NCBI GenBank assembly: GCA_018398815.1
Contig: CM031618.1
Location: forward strand, 48,025,797 to 48,038,296
Source: Conus ventricosus
Lineage: Eukaryota > Mollusca > Gastropoda > Neogastropoda > Conidae
Direction of reading: 5' to 3'
Length of the DNA: 12,500 nt
In this document: positions 8,841-12,500 of the stretch, piece after piece
How positions within the stretch are numbered: position 1 is the stretch's first letter
Layout: each line of letters starts with the position of its first letter
Notes under the pieces: generated by a model
Database searches by the model: none
Seen by the model: the letters and a program-made list of their open reading frames with translations, nothing else
What the model was told of the DNA's origin: nothing
Position numbers and translations under genes: made by a program

Positions 8841-9006
8841 TGAGGGAAACAACGTGACGAGGAGGAGAAGAACACCAGGAGAGAGAGAAGCACAGAGGAG
8901 AGAGAGAAGAGTGAGCAGGACAGAGTAGGGTTGAGAGAAACGTGGTCTGGGAGACAGAAGAGACAACAGGGTCTTAGGGTAAAAGACAAGCTGAAAAAGA
9001 AAAGAC

Positions 9007-9080
9007 TGAGTTTGAAGCCCAGAGGTGGTGGAAGAGAGACAAAGTGAGTTTGAACCCAGAGGTGGGGAAAGAGACGAAGA
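9007..9080 (+). repeat. Two-copy tandem duplication in the candidate LTR
   Basis: Two units of about 38 and 36 bases both begin TGAGTTTGAA, followed by GCCCAGAGGTGG or CCCAGAGGTGG and a GGAA-GAGAGAC-like end. They lie at the end of the purine-rich region and look like a local duplication. Confidence 0.75.
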
Positions 9081-9562
9081 AGAGTTCTACGTCGAGATCC
9101 CAGAGACGACCATGAAGACCCAGTTCTGAAGCCTGGAGCCAGTCAACCAGGGCGTCACCATCATCCAGTGCTGAAGAAAACTTGAAGAAATTTGTTCAAG
9201 AACTGTGGTGTGGTGTGAAGTGTGGTTGTGTGTGTGGAAACCTGGCCAGGTAAGAAGCCATTTGATCATAACCCGGTATTAGGAAGTATTGATCTTTTAT
9301 GTTTTGATTATTCCCTTTCTGTGTAATTGGGCTTTTCATGTTTGATTATAAGTAGCATAGAAATCGTATTTCTTGTTCTTTAGTCGTGTTTGGAGAGAAC
9401 TGAATGCATGACATCCCATTCCCAGAGAGAGGTGAATGTTTGGTGGTTGCATGAGTGTGCATATGCGTGTATGAGTGCAAAGATAACCTTGGTGTGTTAC
9501 GCCTGACTAATAATACATCAACGTAATGCACTTAAGCAATACCATCACGATTTCCCCCGTCC

Positions 9563-9732
9563 TGGACACAGGGTTTTGACACAGAGGTCGCTTGCACCTT
9601 TACAACAGGATTTTTAACACATAGATCGCTTTGCACTTTACAACAGGGTTTTTGACACAGAGGTCGCTTTGCACTTTACAACAGGGATTTTGACACAGAG
9701 GTCACTTTGCACTTTACAAACAGGGTTTTTGA
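9563..9732. repeat. 38-bp minisatellite array B, about 4 copies
   Basis: Same unit as the array at 7790-8204 (gacacagaggtcgc, then ctttacaacaggg with a T run). The first copy is internally deleted (gacacagggttttgacacag), and others carry single-base indels (cttgcacctttac, tttacaaacaggg). It ends gggtttttgaagac. The orientation is the same as in the first array. Confidence 0.95.
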
Positions 9733-10265
9733 AGACTGTGCTAGCAGATGGCCTAGTGATTCCTTACCTGAGCAGTTATGTCCCTTGACATCTTAATGAA
9801 AAGTCCTGTGCGTGCCTACATCCAATGTAAACACAGCGCAGGTTTCCAAGGGTGGTGCAGGATTGCTCCCAGCTGGTTTGTTCGGCAGTTGAGGACAGTA
9901 CTTCTCTGGGTCCCTCCGCACCTTCAGGTTTTTGTTTTCTTTTCTTTTGAAGCTGTCATGTTGTTTGAGGTAGATGCTGCTACGGTAAAGGAATTATAGT
10001 AAAGAAATAATCTAGTGCCACGCCGAACGTCATCCTGCGGATGAACGTCTTGAGAAAAGTGGGTCCTGAGATAAACTCCTTGTCATTATTGCCTAAGCAG
10101 CGTTTTGCCAAAGTGGCTGATGAAATCCCTGTTTATATCTCGCCAAAGCACCTGTTCGTATACTCATTACTGCAATTGCAAATGAGAAGAAACATAGGCA
10201 GTTGGAGCGAGTATTTGTTGAATCGCTTCAAGAGGATACAGTTTAGGTATTGTTGGCCCTACAAC
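9733..10265. other. Gene-free interval between minisatellites
   Basis: An open frame from 10041 (MNVLRKVGPEINSLS) is non-repetitive for about 75 codons and then runs into the 45-bp array, whose period keeps the frame open. I recognise no domain in the unique part and do not call a gene. No other signal was seen. Confidence 0.5.
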
Positions 10266-11704
10266 TTTGATCACTGTGCTGGGGAACTGTTTATATGTGA
10301 AAGTTGTCCACCTGGTCACTGTGCAGGGAACGGTTTCTATGTGAATGCTGTCCACCTTGTCACTGTGCAGGGGAACTGTTTTCTATGTGAATGTTGTCCA
10401 CCTGGTCACTGTGCAGGGGAACTGTTTCTATGTGAATGTTGTCCACCTGGTCACTGTGCATGGGAATTGTTTCTATGTGAATGTTGTCCACCTGATCACT
10501 GTGCAGGGGAAATGTTTCTATGTGCATGTTGTCCACCTGGTCACCGTGCAGGGGAACGTTTCTATGTGAATGTTGTCCACCTGATCACTGTTCAGGGGAA
10601 CTGTTTCTATGTGAATGTTGTCCACGTGACCACTGAGCAGGGAACAGTTTCTATGTGAATGTTGTTTACTTGGTCACTGTGTAGGGAACTGTTTCTATGT
10701 GAGTGTTGTCCACCTTTTCACTGTGCAGGGGAATTGTTTCTATGTGAATGTTGTCCACCTGACCACTGTGCATGGGAACTGTTTCTATGTGAATGTTGTC
10801 CACCTGACCACTGTGCAGGGGAACTGTTTCTATGTGAATGTTGTCCACCTTTTCACTGTGCATGGGAATTGTTTCATGTGAATGTTGTCCACCTTGTCAC
10901 TGTGCAGGGGAACTGTTTCTATGTGAATGTTGTCCACCTGGTCACTGTGCAGGGGAACTGTTTCTATGTGAATGTTGTCCACCTGGTCACTGTGCAGGGA
11001 ACTGTTTATATGTAAATGTTGTCCACTTGGTCACTATGCAGGGGAACTGTTTCTATGTGAATGTTGTTCCACCTGGTCACTGTGCACTGGAACTGTTTCT
11101 ATGTGAATGTTGTCCACCTGGTCACTGTGCAGGGGAACTGTTCTATGTGAATGTTGTCACTTGGTCACTGTGCAGGGAACTGTTTCTATGTGAATGTTGT
11201 CCACCTTGTCACTGTGCAGGGGACCTGTTTCTATGTGAATGTTGTCAACCTTGGTCACTGTGCAGGGGACCTGTTTCTATGTGAATGTTGTCAACCTTGT
11301 CACTGTGCATGGGGAACTGTTTCTATGTGAATGATGTCCACCTGGTCACTGTGCAGGGGACCTGTTTCTATGTGAATGTTGTCCACTGGTCACTGTGCAT
11401 GGGAACTGTTTCTATGTGAATGTTGTCCACCTGGTCACTGTGCAGGGGAACTGTTTCTATGTGAATGTTTTCCGCCTGGTCACTGTGCAGGGGAACTGTT
11501 TTCTATGTGAATGTTGTCCACCTGGTCACTGTGCAGGGAACTGTTTTCTATGTGAATGTTGTCCACCTTGTCACTGTGCAGGGGAACTGTTTCTATGTGA
11601 GTGTTGTCACCCTGGTCACTGTGCAGGGGAAACTGTTTCTATGTGAGTGTTGTCCACCTCACCACTGTGCATGGGAAGTGTTTCTATGTGAATGTTGTCC
11701 ACCT
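10266..11704. repeat. 45-bp minisatellite array, about 32 copies
   Basis: The unit reads tttctatgtgaatgttgtcc, then acctggtcactgtgcagggg, then aactg. I counted 32 copies using gtccac as a landmark. Variant sites include ctggtc/cttgtc/ctgatc/ctgacc/cttttc and gcagggg/gcatggg, plus 1-2 base indels in several copies. Because 45 is divisible by three, two plus-strand frames stay open over several copies, giving Cys-rich (CECCPPGHCAGELFL) or FYVNVVHLVTVQGNC repeat peptides. Indels break both frames repeatedly, so coding is not supported. The outer copies are the most divergent, as in most satellite arrays. Confidence 0.98.
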
Positions 11705-11820
11705 GTCTGACAAGGGCATCTGCCCACATGGCTGGGAACAATACAGTCCATTGTGAAGAGCCAGCCTCTTGCTAGTCAGTGTTTACTCAGGCTTCTAGTC
11801 GTCAGATTGCTGTCTTCACC

Positions 11821-12187
11821 AGCCGCCGTGGCGAAGTGGTTAGCGTAGCGGACTCCCGGCTGGGAGTTCGTGGGTTTGAATCCATCAGAGTCATCATGTG
11901 GGTTTTTCTGCCCCTACCGGCTCCTACCAGAGTTGAGTTTGCTGCGGACTCAGTTGGGAAGACTGGGACCCACACAGTCGAGTTTCATCCACTTAATGGA
12001 TGCGTTTCTGAGAGTGTTGCTCAATTGCTTAACCAACACTGCAGGTGCCTGTATCTCTTGGGCCTGGTTGACGCCGGGATATATTATGAAAGGAAGCGTA
12101 GAGTACGCCCTGTCATGTAGTCTCAGACCGAAATGGAAATCCGTAGCATCATCTAATCATCCTCATTCTCATTGTTCAGCACTTTAA
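11821..12187 (+). mobile_element. tRNA-derived SINE
   Basis: The head holds an RNA polymerase III A box TGGCGAAGTGG (11829-11839) and B box GGTTTGAATCC (11873-11883) with tRNA-like spacing. The acceptor and T stems do not pair, so it is not a working tRNA. A body of about 290 bases follows, with a hairpin AGTGTTG (12013-12019) / CAACACT (12034-12040). The tail is TCATC-rich and ends in a run of seven A (12185-12191). Target-site duplications were not found. SINEs depend on a partner LINE for movement, and the partner is not identified here. The 3' limit is approximate. Confidence 0.75.
11829..11883 (+). promoter_or_regulatory. Internal RNA polymerase III promoter (A and B boxes) of the SINE
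   Basis: The A box at 11829-11839 fits TRGCNNAGYGG exactly. The B box at 11873-11883 fits GGTTCGANTCC with one C-to-T change. The spacing is about 33 bases between boxes, as in tRNA genes. Confidence 0.75.
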
Positions 12188-12249
12188 AAAAAGTCTCAAG
12201 TTCTGTGGCCCTCATGCCTGTTTCATGGTGACCTCAATTTCGATGTCCT

Positions 12250-12500
12250 CTCCATGTCTGTGGCCTTGGTTTGGTTCCGTCGGGGTCACCGGTATTGGCG
12301 AGTCCATGGGGGCTGTCGTTGGACGAACATGGTGGCACCCTCCGAGGAGAGCTCACTCACGCCGGCTCCGCGACTAAGCAATTATTGTCGTCAGTAAGGG
12401 GCTTAGTAGGTGGTGTCCTGCGTATGTTAGATCAGAACAGCGCCACTAAACACCACCGAAGTGACCCGGCAGCAGTGCAGTGTCTCCTGCGGTGGGTTGC
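12250..12500. repeat. Structured repeat-like sequence running off the window
   Basis: This GC-rich block follows the SINE tail and holds two clear inverted repeats: ACTAAG (12373-12378) / CTTAGT (12402-12407), and GGTGGTGT (12409-12416) / ACACCACC (12450-12457). The composition and stem pattern resemble conserved domains of animal SINEs, and its style is familiar from gastropod repeats. That is recollection, not a match. The sequence is cut by the window edge, so it cannot be bounded or oriented. Confidence 0.4.

Larger units (their letters stand above)
8426..9501 (+). mobile_element. Candidate 3' (or solo) LTR, Ty3/gypsy-like
   Basis: It begins TGTAAC straight after the polypurine tract. 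A matching inverted end GTTAC-G sits at 9496-9501, which would give an LTR of about 1,076 bases with one terminal substitution. A TATA-like word CTATATACAC (8831-8840) is followed by a purine-rich region (about 8860-9080), consistent with a U3 promoter and transcribed leader. CCAGGTAAG near 9246 resembles a splice donor. I do not see a clear AATAAA, a primer binding site or a second LTR. The right boundary is weak. A non-LTR origin for this segment remains possible. Confidence 0.45.

Noticed and set aside
8688..8966. Open frames in the purine-rich part of the LTR-like segment
   Set aside because: The composition (Arg/Glu or Leu/Ser/Pro) is explained by the strand bias, with no domain.
9733..10265. 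Primer binding site or second LTR of the LTR-like element
   Set aside because: No TGG-type tRNA-complementary word follows 9501, and no copy of 8426-9501 is visible.
10266..11704. CRISPR-like direct repeats
   Set aside because: Units are contiguous with no unique spacers, vary between copies, and sit in eukaryotic-type sequence. This is a minisatellite.
10345..11710. Cys-rich repeat protein or secreted peptide gene in the 45-bp array
   Set aside because: The frame is open only because the period is divisible by three. Many unit-level indels shift it, there is no signal peptide, and two frames are equally open.
11821..11895. Functional tRNA gene
   Set aside because: A and B boxes are present, but the acceptor and T stems do not pair and the sequence continues into a SINE body.

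Overview
This window looks like repeat-rich nuclear DNA from an animal, most likely a marine mollusc and possibly a gastropod. The evidence is a piggyBac-type transposase interrupted by a GT-AG intron, non-LTR retrotransposon remnants whose proteins resemble the endonuclease/reverse-transcriptase families abundant in mollusc genomes, a tRNA-headed SINE, a long CA microsatellite and two families of minisatellite. The taxon is inferred from general familiarity, not from a search. I see no intact host gene, rRNA, true tRNA gene, CRISPR array or prokaryotic operon.

Layout. 1-720 is AT-rich flank with an old direct duplication and a striking C/A/TA/T homopolymer junction. 727-3008 (minus) is a piggyBac transposase pseudogene of two exons. 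Its phase-2 intron (1428-1780) holds a CA microsatellite and two extra copies of the upstream exon end. The copy carries in-frame stops, at least four frame breaks and an Asp-to-Asn change at the first catalytic position. 3009-3590 is its upstream flank with no supportable gene. About 3590-4110 (plus) is a badly decayed endonuclease domain of one non-LTR retrotransposon. 4772-4994 is a near-perfect palindrome that abuts, and apparently cuts off, the reverse transcriptase of a second non-LTR element lying on the minus strand (4995-6827, with a 5' leader to about 6990).

7085-7465 is an open frame of unknown identity. 7790-8204 and 9563-9732 are two arrays of one 38-bp minisatellite. Between them lies a segment with a polypurine tract followed immediately by TGTAAC, read here as the 3' end and 3' LTR of a truncated Ty3/gypsy-like element. 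10266-11704 is an array of about 32 copies of a 45-bp unit. 11821-12187 is a tRNA-derived SINE on the plus strand. The last 250 bases look like another structured repeat that runs off the window.

Taken together this is a graveyard of mobile elements of several classes, some apparently nested, plus tandem repeats. The genes do not form a working pathway. The unusual parts are the internal structure of the piggyBac copy (intron plus triplicated splice-donor segment), the palindrome at the truncation point of the reverse transcriptase, and the split minisatellite around the LTR-like segment.
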